A DNA stretch of 64,000 nucleotides from Cinnamomum chago. Lineage: Eukaryota > Streptophyta > Magnoliopsida > Laurales > Lauraceae. This document shows, piece after piece, positions 44,272 through 56,626 of the stretch (within the stretch, counting starts at the first letter, position 1; each line of letters begins with the position of its first letter). The notes below the pieces were generated by a model, which was not told the DNA's origin, made no database searches, and saw nothing but the letters and a program-made list of their open reading frames with translations. The translations under genes and the position numbers were made by a program. The DNA is taken from the NCBI GenBank assembly GCA_038049695.1, contig CP142461.1:41076001-41140000 (forward strand), written 5' to 3'.

Positions 44272-47200
44272 TTATCAAATAATATTGGCAACAATTTAGG
44301 GCATGTGCTCTAAATTGCATTATTGAGATTAACGTAATTTTCTTTGGTTTGTTTTAAGCGGAACTTTGGGTTATTGTATTAGTAGTTGTGGTGGTTATCT
44401 AAAGAAGGAAGTTAGTTGTGTTTTTGAATTTAAGAAGTTAGGTTCATGTTTGAATTTGAGAAGTTAGTTGTAGTTCTTCTCTACAAAAACTACCTCCATA
44501 TGCATATAGAAGTTTGTACTTTTGACATAATTAAGTTCATGAATTTTCCATTGAAAACTTTATAAAAGCTTTGTTTTGACATTGTGGGGAGTGTGTTTTT
44601 GGACTAGTGTGAACATGGTTTCTACTATTTGAGAAGCAAATTATTCCGGAACTTGAACTTGTCATGCTCTTCATGTAATATTCTAACTAATTGGTCAGGA
44701 TGGATGTTTATCCATTCCACTAGTTTCTGGGGTATGCATAAAGAAATCACACAAGGGGAGCACTGTTTTCTATTTTTTCCACTTGAAATCAAGATAAGCT
44801 TTTACTATTTATATAAAAATTTGAGGATTGAAAGCAAAATTGTGCCACCTAATGCAATTTCTGCACTATCCCAAAATGGATCATGTACTATGTGTAGCAA
44901 TCTGCTTTGCCTGCTCACCTGAACTGCTTGCTATTTGTTGGGAATGTCTTGATTCATCTACCTCAGTAATGCTTCTCAAGTTATTATTATTCTCTGGCTT
45001 TGAGTTAGTGGATAGTTTTATGTTTTATTGTTTTCCATGATAGAAAAAAATTGTTCTCACTTTTTGTTACTTTGCATCCATGACAGCCAGAGAGAAAGCC
45101 ATGGTAATCAATTTGGCCTTTATAAAGGCCATAGTTACTGCAGAAGAAGTTCTTCTACTTGATCCTCTTTGACAGGAAGTCCTTCTTTTTGTGAATCAAT
45201 TACGTACACAGCTTCCTTTTAAGAAACACATGTACAACACTTGAACCTGGTGTTACAGACATGGAAGCAAAAGGAAAACGTTCCCTTATTGGACAATCTT
45301 TGCCGCTTTCAGAGGACGCCGAATGTTTACAGAGTGAACTTCCATTTGAGTTTCTTGTTCTTGAGATTGCACTGGAGGTTGTCTGTTCATATTTGAACTC
45401 AAGCGTGGTAAATCTGGAAATCAGTGCTTACCCTGTATTGGATGAACTAGCAAAGAGTGTTCGTACTAAGAATCTTGAGCGTGTCCGGAGCCTAAAAGGC
45501 AGTCTTACTCATCTACTTGCAAGCGTTCAGAAGGTGAATCTCTTTTAAATGTTAAACTGCTTTTAATTAATATATTCACCTTGCTATTTAATACCTCAGG
45601 GTTGCACAAATTAGGCGATTCTTCTCATCTTCTAATATTTGCTTTCATGAGAATAGAAATTATGAATCACTGCTTGTCTAGTAACATGTATTCTTTCATT
45701 GTCCATCTCAGACAGATTCACTTTGGGCTGCCATTTGCATGTTGACACACTGCAAAAGGCTTCAGTTTTTCAACTTCTTCTCCCTCTAGGCCAGTTAGAG
45801 ATTCCCTCATGAGATTTGTACTCAAATTGAAGTGTGCATTGGACTATGGTGGTGGAACAAGTTTCCGTGTAGGCACATGGGTGCAATCAATACTGCACCC
45901 TTCATTTATTGGGGTTTTCTCCTTTTACTTCTGGACATGTAGAGAAAGAAAAATGATTTGAGGGATTTTCTCAAATCATCTTCCATCCATGATAGGATAA
46001 AATTCCTATTATTGGGAGAATATTTGGGGAAACCTCACTAATCTCTCCGAGTCTCATCTTCTGTATAATGGGGAGATTTGGTAGTGCAACATACACAACA
46101 GACAGAATTCATTTGGTGGATCCCTCTCCTTTTCTCCAATGCATGAGGTGTGGAATGCTAAAGTATATCTTCCTAAGAGATCCGACATTCATATGTTAGA
46201 TACTTTGGTATGGGTCAGGGCTGTCCATCAATCCCCGTATATAATGTGGAGTGAAGTCAATGGTGGTGATTCTAATAGTTACCTCCTGGATCTCTACAAG
46301 TTGCTTCTTTGTCCAGCATGTTTTTTTGGTCCATGCATCGTAGTGGAGCCACTTCATGTGATCCATGGCTTCCACATGCTCTATGACTAACAATGTGAGT
46401 ACTACTTTCCCACTCTTCCCTTGTTTGGGCTAAATTTCTGTCATCCTGCAACCTAATATGTCTCTTCTAAGCCTTTCCCTTTGCTTAGTACGTCGTAGTT
46501 TGGAAACTCCAATTCTTCTTGCTGTGGGCTAATTCTGCTCTTTCAATCGCATGCCTTCAATGATCTTGGATGGCATTCTTCTATTTTCTCTTGTATTGAG
46601 CTAATTGTAGGTTCCCTCTTGTATGCTCATTCCTTTTTATTGTTACTCCACATATCTATGTCGGTATCTACGTCCCCGCTGCATGTACTTTGTCTTCTTG
46701 TAATTCCATTCTAAGGGAGTTTATCCAAAATATTCATATGAAATTTCTCTTTTTGAAGTGATGCAGCTCATCATTTCTCATTGCATCTTTCATTTGCTCT
46801 TTGGCTAATGTGAATATTTTTTTTTTCCTTGTTGCTATGTTTTGGCGTTTCCTGTTTGCTGCTTTCTCTGATTCAGTTGTAATATAAATTTGTATCGAGT
46901 ATCAGTTGAACTTCTCTGCGGTTGTAATTTTGTAAATGCAAAAACTACTAATGGCCCTCTTAAACTTATATGCTCATTACAAGGTTAAAGATGAAATTGA
47001 ACATCTTTTAGATGACAGCGAGGACATGGCACAGCTGTATTTAATGAGGAAAATAATCCAGAGTCAGCAATATAAAACTTTGGAAGCCGGTGCTTCTAAT
47101 AGTGCCATCACCTTTCCTACAAACCTCCAACCACTTGGTTCTAATATTCATAGCAATATGAGTTTTGGTACCAGCATAATGTATGTTGATAATGATGTGG

Positions 47201-49061
47201 AGGATCTAGAAATGTTACTTGAGGCATATTTCATGCAGCTGGAAGGAACACATAACAAGTATTATCGGTGAGTCCTGTTTTGCTGGAGATGGATGTAACA
47301 TGCTCCGCATTGTCTTTGGATGGGTACAGATTAAATAAAATGCTATTGTTTTAGTGTTTCTACTGATGGATATAATATGCATAGGATTGTCTTTGGATTG
47401 GTAGCCATGTTTAACTAATATGTTATTGACCATTACTACTACTATCTAAGTTCTTGGTTATCTTTATAGTGAAATGTTTTGTTGTTGTAGAATTGTTGGT
47501 GGAAAGTTTTAAAATCTTTAAAAAAATGAAGACGATACAGGAAAATAGTGTTACTTAACCAGCAAAGTTCTAAAAATACGACTTGGAGCGCAACTTGCTC
47601 ACTGTGGATCCAGTCAACTTGGCTGAGTAGCATGAGACTAGGCCAAGTTGGACCGTGCTCACTCCTTAATGCCCAAAACCCTTTAAAAAATGAAAAAAAC
47701 AGAAAAATATATAAATATAAATATTATGTTATATGAATATAGAATTTTAAACTGGTCTTGTTAATAATGAATTTAGTAGAAATAGGCACCTGTATTTAGG
47801 GTTTGTTTGGTTCTGGAAAAAGAAAAAACTGATATATTGCATATTTTGCTAAGACTATACTTACTGAGATGAATTAATAATAGAAATATGAGAGAAGTAT
47901 ATAAGTCGTTTATATAAAAGTAGGAAAGCAGCTTCAAGAACAGGAGGGTCCACATTTAAAGGTCTGTTCTTTTTCTTCTTTTTTTTAAAGGTGCACTTTT
48001 ACACTTTTGATTCCTTGTTTCTAAATACAATATAGAAGCATTTTCGTGATAGGTATTGATAAAAAAAAATCATATTTTCAACATCAGGTCTGTGAGTACA
48101 TTAGATGACACAGAGGACTGTGTCATCATCCAGCTTGACCATCATAGAAATGAGCTTATTCGACTCCAACTGATAATGATCATAGCATCATCCGCCATAG
48201 GCATCGAGGCTCTGATATGTGCATCGTTTGGCATGAACATCCCTTGCCAATTGTATGAGATAGAGGGCATTTTTGGCCCCATTGTTGGTGGCACGCTGCT
48301 TGCGTCTTTTGTCATTTTTCTTGCAATGCTAGCCAGATGGAGAAAACTGCTTGGTTCATAGTCAACCTCATTATCAGCAACAAAAGAAAAAAGGTTCAGT
48401 TTGGGATTTGTTTATTCCATGATCTCTCTTTGATTCCTTTGAAGTTAAAGAAGGGAAGACGGTCATCAAGAGAGTATATTGTAAGCTCTTGCAAAGCATT
48501 CTGATCAACTGCCTCAAGTTGATTGTCAATTAAAGAAGCTTGAAAACTGCTGGTTGGAGTTGGAAGAAGAGCTACTATAGTAGCATGAACGCGGAGCAAG
48601 TGTTTATATATGAGATCTCCCATGGTCTTTTAGCCATCATACATTGCTCTGTCAGATTCTGTTCTTGTAAGGTCTCATGAGGTGACAATGTTTCATTCAT
48701 TGTCATCACCAATTCACCATTGTCATCGTCGTCATCATCATCCAAGCCTCATCCCATCCGTCACCGGGTTTCATTCAATTTGGAGTGAAACATGTAATTG
48801 AGGTACCATTCATTTGTGGCCCAACGTTGATACCCCAGGCATGTATCCCGAGATTGGCATATCTATCAGTTGCTGAATGTTGTTAAAGTTTATTATATTG
48901 TCAGCAACCAAGATACGTTCACCAGTCATTAAATTTTGTGTATCGAGGCGTCACTATTCTGCTAACTGGCGTTTGGTCCCAGCATCTGATCTATTGTAAA
49001 CTAATCTGAGATGAGATTTGCTTTAATGTTCTATTAAAACATATCTAAAATGTCATCACAA

Positions 49062-49134
49062 GCGCCTGTAGCTCAGTGGATAGAGTGTCTATTTCCTAAG
49101 CAGAAAGTCGTAGGTTTGACCCCTACCTGGCGCG
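49062..49134 (+). tRNA. tRNA-Arg (anticodon CCT), possibly degenerate
   Basis: A 73-base cloverleaf can be drawn: acceptor GCGCCTG with CTGGCGC, D arm with GCTCAGTGGATAGAG, anticodon loop TTCCTAA giving anticodon CCT, and a T arm GTAGG/CCTAC. No intron. Relative to the usual plant gene the T loop reads TTTGA instead of TTCGA and the anticodon stem has an A-C mismatch, so box B and stability may be impaired. It may be a pseudogene. Confidence 0.75.
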
Positions 49135-49170
49135 AGATAAAATCTTCTATTTGTGTCTTTTCTATTGTAA

Positions 49171-49348
49171 TGCTTCAGTGCACAATGTTGCCTTAATGTT
49201 CTAATCTTTTTATGCTTCAGTGCACAATGTTGCCTTAATGTTCTAATCTTTTTATGCTTCAGTGCACAATGTTGCCTTAATGTTCTAATCTTTTTTTTTC
49301 TATTGTAACGCTTCAGTGCACAATGTTGGCTTAATGATCTAATCTTTT
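49171..49348. repeat. 42-bp tandem repeat, 4 copies
   Basis: Units start TGCTTCAGTGCACAATGTTG at 49171, 49213 and 49255, with a last diverged copy at 49309. The array begins 37 bp after the tRNA-like gene. Confidence 0.9.
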
Positions 49349-49847
49349 TAATCTTGCTTAAACAAAGGCTTACTTATAGTAATGTATTAATGATTTTGCT
49401 CGTGTGAATTTTAGTTTGGTGAAGTTTACTCATATGAGGTTTCGTTATAATTTTGCGTGCTTTGTGCAGGATAATATATTAGCTTTAATAATTCTGCTTG
49501 TGTGAATTTTAATTTCCGCAGTTGTGCAGTCCGTGTATGATAAACTTTAGTTTTAATGATTCTGCTCGTGAGGTTTAGTTTTGCATGATTTGAATAAATT
49601 TGCCTTGTGAAGTTCTAATTTAATTCTGATACATTCACAACTTTTTCTCATTTGAAGTTTTGCTACATGCAGTTTTAATCATGCATGTCAATGGGTCTAG
49701 GTTAAACCAGAGGCATAGGGGCATGTTTTGTAGTGAATTTTTAAAGGGTTTGAGTAGGCTTTGAGGTGGGTCCGAAGTTTATCCCCTTTAAAATATCTTA
49801 CTAAGATATTATAGACATAACACTAGAAACTCAGCTAGTTTCATTTA

Positions 49848-50118
49848 ATGTGAATGGCCCGAAGGCATATCGTTCAAGGAAGCTGAGACTGCCTTGACCG
49901 AAGCAAAAGCTCATGATTTTCATAGATCTGATGCCTCGGAAGTGGTGCGAGCCATTAAAGGAGCACAAGATTCTTCTATTGAACCTATTTTGAAAGACAT
50001 TTCAACCCTTGTCTCTCATATTGAATCAGTTGATTTTTCTTCTATTCCTGAAAACTCAAACTTAGTAGCTCATATATTTACTAAAAGTACATATTGCAGG
50101 GCTATTGGGTCTCCCTGA
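49848..50118 (+). pseudogene. RNase H-like (RVT_3) remnant of a LINE or related sequence
   Basis: The open stretch carries SDASEVVRAIKG, then EPILKDISTLVSHIESVDF and ENSNLVAHIFTKSTYC. This is the usual order of the plant RVT_3-type RNase H domain found at the end of LINE polyproteins and in single-copy host relatives: second catalytic Asp in SDA, last Asp/His region degenerate. The first part of the domain is missing and a poly-A run follows at about 50171. I read it as a retrotransposon tail. Confidence 0.6.
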
Positions 50119-51514
50119 TGTCTCCTTGTTGCTTTGGTTTGCTCGCTTTTAATGATTATTCTTCTTTACAACAAAAAAAAAAAAAAAAAGAAGAATAAAA
50201 AAAACACAAAGTAACAATCAGGCTTAAGAGTTTGATTACTCCTTGGTTTATTTTCATTTAAAATGTAATCATGTTTTTAATATTTTAATTGTATGGTCCC
50301 TCATTGGGTATAACCATAATTTTAATATTTTAACACTGAAAGGTAAGTGCCATTGACCAGCATCACATCGGTCCCGTTGGCATCCAGTCTTAGTAACCTT
50401 GCTGGTGCCAGACTGCCTTCTACAAATCATCATCATCGAAAAGTAAGCAGGCATCAAATGGAACAATCCACATTTAAAATGGCAAGTTCTTTGTTAAGGC
50501 ATTAAAGTAACGTCCAAAGGATGCAGATTCTCCAAACATGGCGAATCCAGTTGTGCTCACAAATCAGACAAATGAATAGATGAATGGTTCATATCACATC
50601 TAACACACGTGCATGTACGTACACTGTCCACAACCACTCATGCATGCAGCCAATCCATTAGAAACTCGGTGAGGCACCCCCTTTCCCAGAAACAACCAGG
50701 GATCAATTCAACATGTAGTGCTGATGATGAGACTTTGTATGTTGCGGGCGTGCGAGTACTTGCGTTACCAAGAAAAGGGAAAAACAATTAAGTTTTTGCA
50801 TTGGATGTTCCTATATTCACTTCCAAAAAAAAAACCTCTCGGTGAGTTTAGATGCCACATTATGCTCACCAACATGAGTGTACCCCGGGCAAATCTTTGG
50901 TGGTTTCAAACATTTGGCGTGGGGAGCAAACCCAAGCCTCGGCAAATTGAAGGCATCCTATTTGACCTGCCATTAAATGTTCTCACATCCAATTACCCTC
51001 AACATTCAGTTTCATGCTGTGGATAATGCCTACTAGGCTGGAATGAGACCACCTACCCCCATCCCCCATCATGGACTTCAAAAGGAACCGTCACCTGATG
51101 TATAAAAAACTCTTACCTTAAAAAGAGTTCTCCAAGGGATGAAGAAGCAAGGGCATCAATCCAAGGACCTGCAACTAAAACAGATAAAGATCCCCTTCAA
51201 CAAGACTGACAACATCAACATTAAAAGAACCTCAATATTCATGTGGCACACGACACAACGAGCACCTGCATCACTGCTTGCTGCTAATAGTAGGTTGCTG
51301 GGAGGAAGCGTCTATTAAAACTTGTTTAAAAGTACAGCCTCCTAATTTAGCTACTTACAAGCCATGCGTCCGAAGTGCAATAGCTGTAGCTAAATTGACT
51401 TAATTATCAATACAAACATCTTTAATAACCATCAGAATTCACAAAATCATTTGCCAGTTGTTTCTGAAATGCATACCACTACATAACAAAATAGCAGTCA
51501 CCAGCCAAAAACAA
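50119..51514. other. No gene recognised
   Basis: Low-complexity A runs at 50171-50210, then ordinary-looking spacer. Short open frames here show no family motif. The part nearest 51515 would be the 3' flank of the SmG-like gene. Confidence 0.5.
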
Positions 51515-53404
51515 CTACTGTGTTTTGCTAACTGGTTCAAGTGCTTCGATCATTACCACACTGTTTCCTCAGATGACCTGCAGAAACACAATGATCTTAA
51601 TCGCAAACCAGACAAATGGATAGAACGAGATAAAAGATGATACACTAGGAAAAAAAAAGAGTGGATACTGGAGAGATTCAAAGGTTATGAATTTTAAAAA
51701 TAAATAAAAAGAAACCCACCACCATCCCTATATCATTTTTCTCATTGCTATTGAGATCCGCAGTGTTGTCTATCACCAAATTCATAAACTGATCAAACCC
51801 CCTGAGTGTGCCAACTACAGCCCGGTTAGCATTCAGCTTGACTGCAATAAAAGAGCTTCAGTTTCAGAACACTATATTAAAGATCACATTCTGACTGGTT
51901 GCTAACTACATCAAAAAACAAAGAAAATTTGAAGTCTACGGAAACGCAAATGAGAAGTTATCCAAGACATTCCTGATCAGTTAAAGCAAATAGAAGTTAT
52001 CCAAGATATTGTTGAATCAATGCTGTGATCCTGAATTCCTTCACAGCTTAAAAAATTATAGAGAGCAGATTATAGCATAAGGAACTGATACAACCCTCTC
52101 ATAAAATGGGCTAATAATTACGATTAACATGGCAGGCACTTTTCATAGCTTCTGGAGTACATTAAAACATCCAAAACCATACAACTTTCTTATAGATCAT
52201 TATTTGTACCAATTCAAGACTCTTGCGTGCAGTTATCACAATTACAGACATAAATCTTTGAACAGGTACACATAAAGAAACAACTTAAACTCTTAAAAAG
52301 ATTCTTTTTTACCAAAAAAAAACACTAAGTGGTTCTTGGAGATCAAAACCATGAATTTATACCAAGTGCTATTACAATAAGGGCCCATTTGTTTGCATAA
52401 AAATAGAATACATAAGAATTGAATATATACTCCCCTTTTATGGAAAATGAAAGGGAAGATGGGAAATGAATACCCACCCATCACCCTTAGTAATTAAAAT
52501 CCTAGGAAAATCAAGGCCTCATCTATATTGCTCCCTTATATCATTCACCCGTCACCCGTCACCTCATATCATTCACACCTCACTTCTTTAATAATCCTTC
52601 AGTCGAGCTCATTTGACAAAAAATTCCTAAGCGTTCTAATGCAAACAAACAAGCCCTTAATGTGCCGGGCAGAGCTACAGGCTGCACCAATCTGCCAGCT
52701 TCCTAATTGAACGAATCCCAAGCCTGACCTTGATTAACTTTGGGATTCCGCAACTACGGATAACACTTACACATTCACCATTCAGCTACAACAGAGAAAC
52801 AAATAAGCAACATCACATATGACTAAAGGTTGGGTGCATCTTTCATATGTTCAGCATAGTTCTAATGAAGCAAATTTTGGGCACCGGATGGGTTTCTCTG
52901 TTACCTTTCTAAAAAGCTCAAGTTTGTTCCAGTTCTCACAATGATTGAAGAAATTATGACCCATTTCCTGATAAGGCCACAGAAAGTTCCACTTCACATG
53001 CAAATGGTAAAGTTCTTACTAAATACGCGAGGTTAAATTAAAAATATGAAGATGGTTTACTAGTTTGGATGGTTTTTTGTGGCTTCTTTTGATGTAAATA
53101 TACACACAAAGACAAACACAGGCAATAAAAGTGATCAAAACCCATATCTTTCTGCCACGTTTTTTTAGGTAGAATCATAGATTCAGGGGAGTCTCTCCGT
53201 CGAAGCAAAGACCCCCACATCTCTACTTGTCATTTTCTGGGATGCATCGGAGAGATCTCTCCTCTCATGTTAACAATTTCTCTTCCAAGATCTAGTGCCA
53301 AAATACAGATAGAGCAGTTTTTCTATGATAATCATAGAAGAAGAAGAAGAAAAAAAAAAGGACTTCGAGATAGAAGCTTACTCTGAAGCTTCTTGTCCAT
53401 GTAC
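51515..53404 (-). pseudogene. Small nuclear ribonucleoprotein G (SmG)-like, 5'-incomplete
   Basis: Three exons of the spliceosomal Sm ring subunit G are on the minus strand: 53382-53404 (YMDKKLQ), 51721-51841 (KLNANRAVVGTLRGFDQF, Sm1 motif, then NEKNDIGMV) and 51515-51577 (Sm2 end GNSVVMIEALEPV). Splice borders are canonical and phases fit. In the last exon, TGA at 51569-51571 replaces the Arg of the normally invariant IRG of Sm2 (CGA to TGA is the simplest path), removing the last 17 residues. The first exon (start Met) is not seen before element E3 begins at 53477, so the gene may have been cut or its first intron may contain E3. Confidence 0.8.
52380..52657. mobile_element. MITE, family M, copy 1
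   Basis: Inverted ends AGGGCCCATTTGTTTGCAT and ATGCAAACAAACAAGCCCT enclose 278 bp, inside the large SmG-like intron. The inner sequence is similar to 58053-58327 (shared GAGCTCATTT, CACC and ATTCCTA segments). TSDs are not clear. Confidence 0.65.
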
Positions 53405-53476
53405 CTGTTTCAGAAAAAAAGAGTAAATCAATCATGGGGATTATAACTTAAATGAAATAAGATAGGGATTGAGAGG

Positions 53477-55914
53477 TGAAGGGTGGAAGGTACTGCCTCT
53501 ATGGCATGCAGCCAAGTCCACCACCATGAAGTCGGCCATCTTCGTGGCACCCCCTACTCAGACTTCGAGTGAGACCTTTCCCTTGGGATACACTGGCTTT
53601 GCGCTGAAGCCGACTAGGGGGATGCGGGCTTCCTGCAAATCGGCCTTGATTAGGCCGAGCTGTTTGAAACAGTTGAAGTAGAGGATTTTGGATGAGCTCC
53701 CAAGGTCCACAAGAACGCATTTCACCTCGTAGTTCTTCAACCGTAGAGTGAGGATGAGTGGGTCATTGTGGGGGAGCTGGACTCCTTCCAGATCCTCATC
53801 CAAGAACCAGATCTTGGGCTTTTCTTTCCGAGCTTTCTTCGGTGCAAGCTCCAGTTCGGCCGACATCACCTGTTTGTCGTGGGAGGCCCTCCCGGCTTCG
53901 GCGCGAGCTTGGTTATTTTCCCTACTGGGAGCCGGGGCCAGGTAGATGACGTTGATGATGCCCGTCGGCTTGTCACTGTCCTGATCTTCATCAGGCGGGC
54001 CGCGCTACTGAGCTCGGTTGACCCTTCCACCCTCCTTGATGTACTCCTAAAGATGTCCGTCCTTGACGAGCTTCTCGAGGTGGGACTTCAGGGCCATGCA
54101 GTCCTCAGTCTTGTGTCCATTCTGCTTATGGTAAGAGCAAAACTTGCCCTGGTCTTGGGTGGATGGTCGCCCTTCATTGGCTGTGGCCATTGGAAGTAGG
54201 GTTCTGCTTTGATTTTGCCGAGGAGCCTGTGGATGGTCTCTTTGAAGACTACATTGACGGCCTTGTAAGGGTCACTAGTCCGCTTGGCGGGCTTGAACTT
54301 TGGCCTCTTATTGCCCCCAGAGACGGAGGTCGAAAGGGCTGCTGAACTCGCCGAGGCCCTCTTCTTGTCTGGTTTCTGTTTGGAGAGCATCCCATCTCCT
54401 CTGGGGGGTTGGCTCCTTTGCGGGAGGCCAAACCTCTCGTTGCCTCGGGCCTCATCTTCTTCTTGCTCGATGCACTGATTCACCTTAGCCATCAACCCTT
54501 TCATTGTGGTAACGGGGGTTCGGACCAGGTCTTTATGGAGCTCATTGCCTGGGAGCAAAGCCTGCCGAAAACACATGATGGCGGCGTCATCTTTGGCACC
54601 TTCGATCTGGCTATAGATTGTCCAGAATCGTCTGGCGAATGTGGTGATGTTCTCATCGTCCTTCATCAGGATCGCCACGAGGTTGCCACCCGTCTTCGGG
54701 ATGATTCAATGCACCTGAAATTTCTCAATGAAGGAGCCTCGGAGCTGCCGCCAGCTTGAGACCGATCCTCTAGGAAGCGCGCAGAACCATCGTATGAGGA
54801 GGTCACCTAAACTGGAGGAAAAGACTCTGCAGTTCAGGTGGCCGACATCCCCCCAGACCGACATCCGCTGAGTGAAATGCCGGAGGTGCACCTCTGGATC
54901 TGAGGTCCCGTCATAGAGGACGAACCTTGGGACATTGAATCTCTCGGGGAGAGAGAAATCCTTCATTTCCTGGGAGAAGGGGGACATGCTATGGTCCTCT
55001 GCGTCGTAGGCCTCCGATCGATCTTGGGTGAAACCGACCTCGGCCAACTTGGCCTAGACCTCCTGTTTTACGCAGTGGTCAAGCAACTCTCTTAAGCCCG
55101 CAATATTCTCCAGCTTTGGCAACTCCGGTTCGCGGCGCGACCTCCTAGAGTCATTACGCAGATGGCTGCTGCTTGAGCCCTCTTCCTCGCAGCGATCTCT
55201 TCTTCTTTCATTGAGGACTTGCCTCAAGTCTCGACTGTCCAGAGGGCCCTACTGATGTCTGAGGGGCGGAACACGGGTCCTCTTCTCTTTTGCCTTGAGC
55301 TGCTCTTGGAGACGATGAATCAACGCCTCCTTCTCTTGGAGGGGCTGGTTTTGGACCTTGAGCTCTTCAAGCAGAGGATCATCTTCTTCATGGGCTCGGT
55401 GAAAGGATTGAGCATCATTGTGAGTGTCGCGATGGGAGTGATGAGATTTTGCCTTGATAGGGGCTTTGCCCCGTCGTCGAGGATCCAACGGGGAAACATT
55501 CTGGAGATGCCCAGGTGGCTGAGCATCTTGGGGGTGAGCCATATGGCGGCTGTCACGCCGGGGGAGTGTTGTCACAGGTCGGGACGAGGAGTCCGACTGG
55601 ACAATGCCTTCTATGTACACAGGACCGGATTTTCCTCCGGATCTTCTCTGACCGGGAACCACCGAAAGTTCCTGTAGGACGAGGGGAACCTCTGTCAGCC
55701 CTGGAGGGGGAAGAAAGGTTGGTGGTGGCACGGTGGGTACCACTGGAGGTAACGACTGGAGCGGCTGAGGCTGCAGCTCCGGTCGCGAAAACAATGGTAA
55801 AGGTGGTTATTCCAGTGGTGGGAATGAATATACCGGTGGCGGCACCGGAGGTGGTAAGGACGACACATTTCGGGATTTTGAAGATCCCTCGCCGTTCCTA
55901 GTCTTTGGAGGCAT
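53477..55914 (-). pseudogene. E3 gag-protease fragment
   Basis: The start ATG at 55912-55914 gives MPPKTRNGEGSSKS. Gag follows (FNVPRFVLYDGTSDPEVHLR, FTQRMSVWGDVGHLNCRVFS near 54850; a Cys/His motif near 54110 after a frameshift), then the protease region (VLVDLGSSSKILY near 53700, with Leu where E1 and E2 have Pro). Several stops and shifts occur. Near 53525 about a dozen codons are missing relative to E2, and the match ends shortly after. Confidence 0.85.
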
Positions 55915-55964
55915 GACTTTGGCTAATCTGGTTTAATCAGTTCTTTCCCACAGACGGCGCCAAT

Positions 55965-56626
55965 TGTAAATGCTTAAAAATTACGGACTTGGCTAGGAGA
56001 GAGTTAGACTCTTGATTTGGTGATTTTGGGAAAGGACTGACCTCCAAAAACCTGAAAGGAAAAGGTAGAACAAAAGTCAGAGCCCCTGGCTGTAGGCAGT
56101 CGAAGGCACTCCGATGCCTGAGTCAGTTTTGTGACTAAAATGAGGAGGAATGAAGAAGAAAGAGTGTAGGGATCTCTCTTGCGTACCTTTCATAATTTTA
56201 CCTAATGCATATATACAGACGTGAGGGTCATCATCGGACTGGACCCCTTAGTGGGGGTAGGTGGAGATAAAAGTCCCATCAGCTTGTACTTTGTGTCCTG
56301 AGTGGGGGTAGGTAAAAAGGGGACATCCCATCGGGCCATTCCCCTATGGCTTTGGATGTGACCTTGAAATAAGGCTTGCTACTTATCTAGGTCCGGTGCC
56401 GACTCTACTTGTCAGTTCGCCATTTACCGTCATGGCAGTGCATTTATGGTTGCATTTATGGCTGAATGATAGGAAGACCGAGATTAGGCTAAGGCCGAGA
56501 CCGGAGTGCGCATTCACAGATGTTTTCACCGAGATGGGCTTCGGGACCTTTCCAGCCTGGTGCCCCTACCGAGCTGGATAATACCGAGATCAGGGATTAT
56601 CTTGGCATTAAGAAATGCCCCCACCC
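55965..56626 (-). repeat. E3 5' LTR
   Basis: About 662 bp, similar along its length to the E2 LTRs: TGTAAATGCTTAAAAATTACGG at one end (E2 has TGTAAGTGCCTAAAAATTACGG in reverse complement) and a GAAATGCCCCCA end. The outer end is degraded. Confidence 0.8.

Larger units (their letters stand above)
20216..48361 (+). pseudogene. MRS2-4/MGT-like magnesium transporter pseudogene split by two retrotransposons
   Basis: Exon pieces lie at 20216-20396 plus 31253-31332 (one exon, interrupted by element E1), 45087-45533, 46984-47267 and 48087-48361. They match plant MRS2/MGT (CorA-type) Mg2+ transporters, closest to the MRS2-4 type: MGKG start, KSTII then [60 protein letters not shown] and the pore motif GMN (in SFGMNIPCQLYE) with the last membrane segment and an RWRKLLGS end. 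Such proteins form pentameric Mg2+ channels. Disabling changes are a frameshift in the first piece, TGA at 20383-20385, TGA for Arg at 45170-45172, an extra T near 45215 and the E1 insertion. Element E2 lies in the first intron. Confidence 0.9.
53477..56626 (-). mobile_element. E3: truncated gypsy element with an E2-type LTR
   Basis: On the minus strand, a 5' LTR (55965-56626), the canonical primer-binding-like site and gag plus the protease start (55914-53477) are present. Reverse transcriptase, integrase and the 3' LTR are missing. Similarity stops at 53477, in the middle of the polyprotein, where unrelated sequence follows. No target duplication can be defined. Confidence 0.88.
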
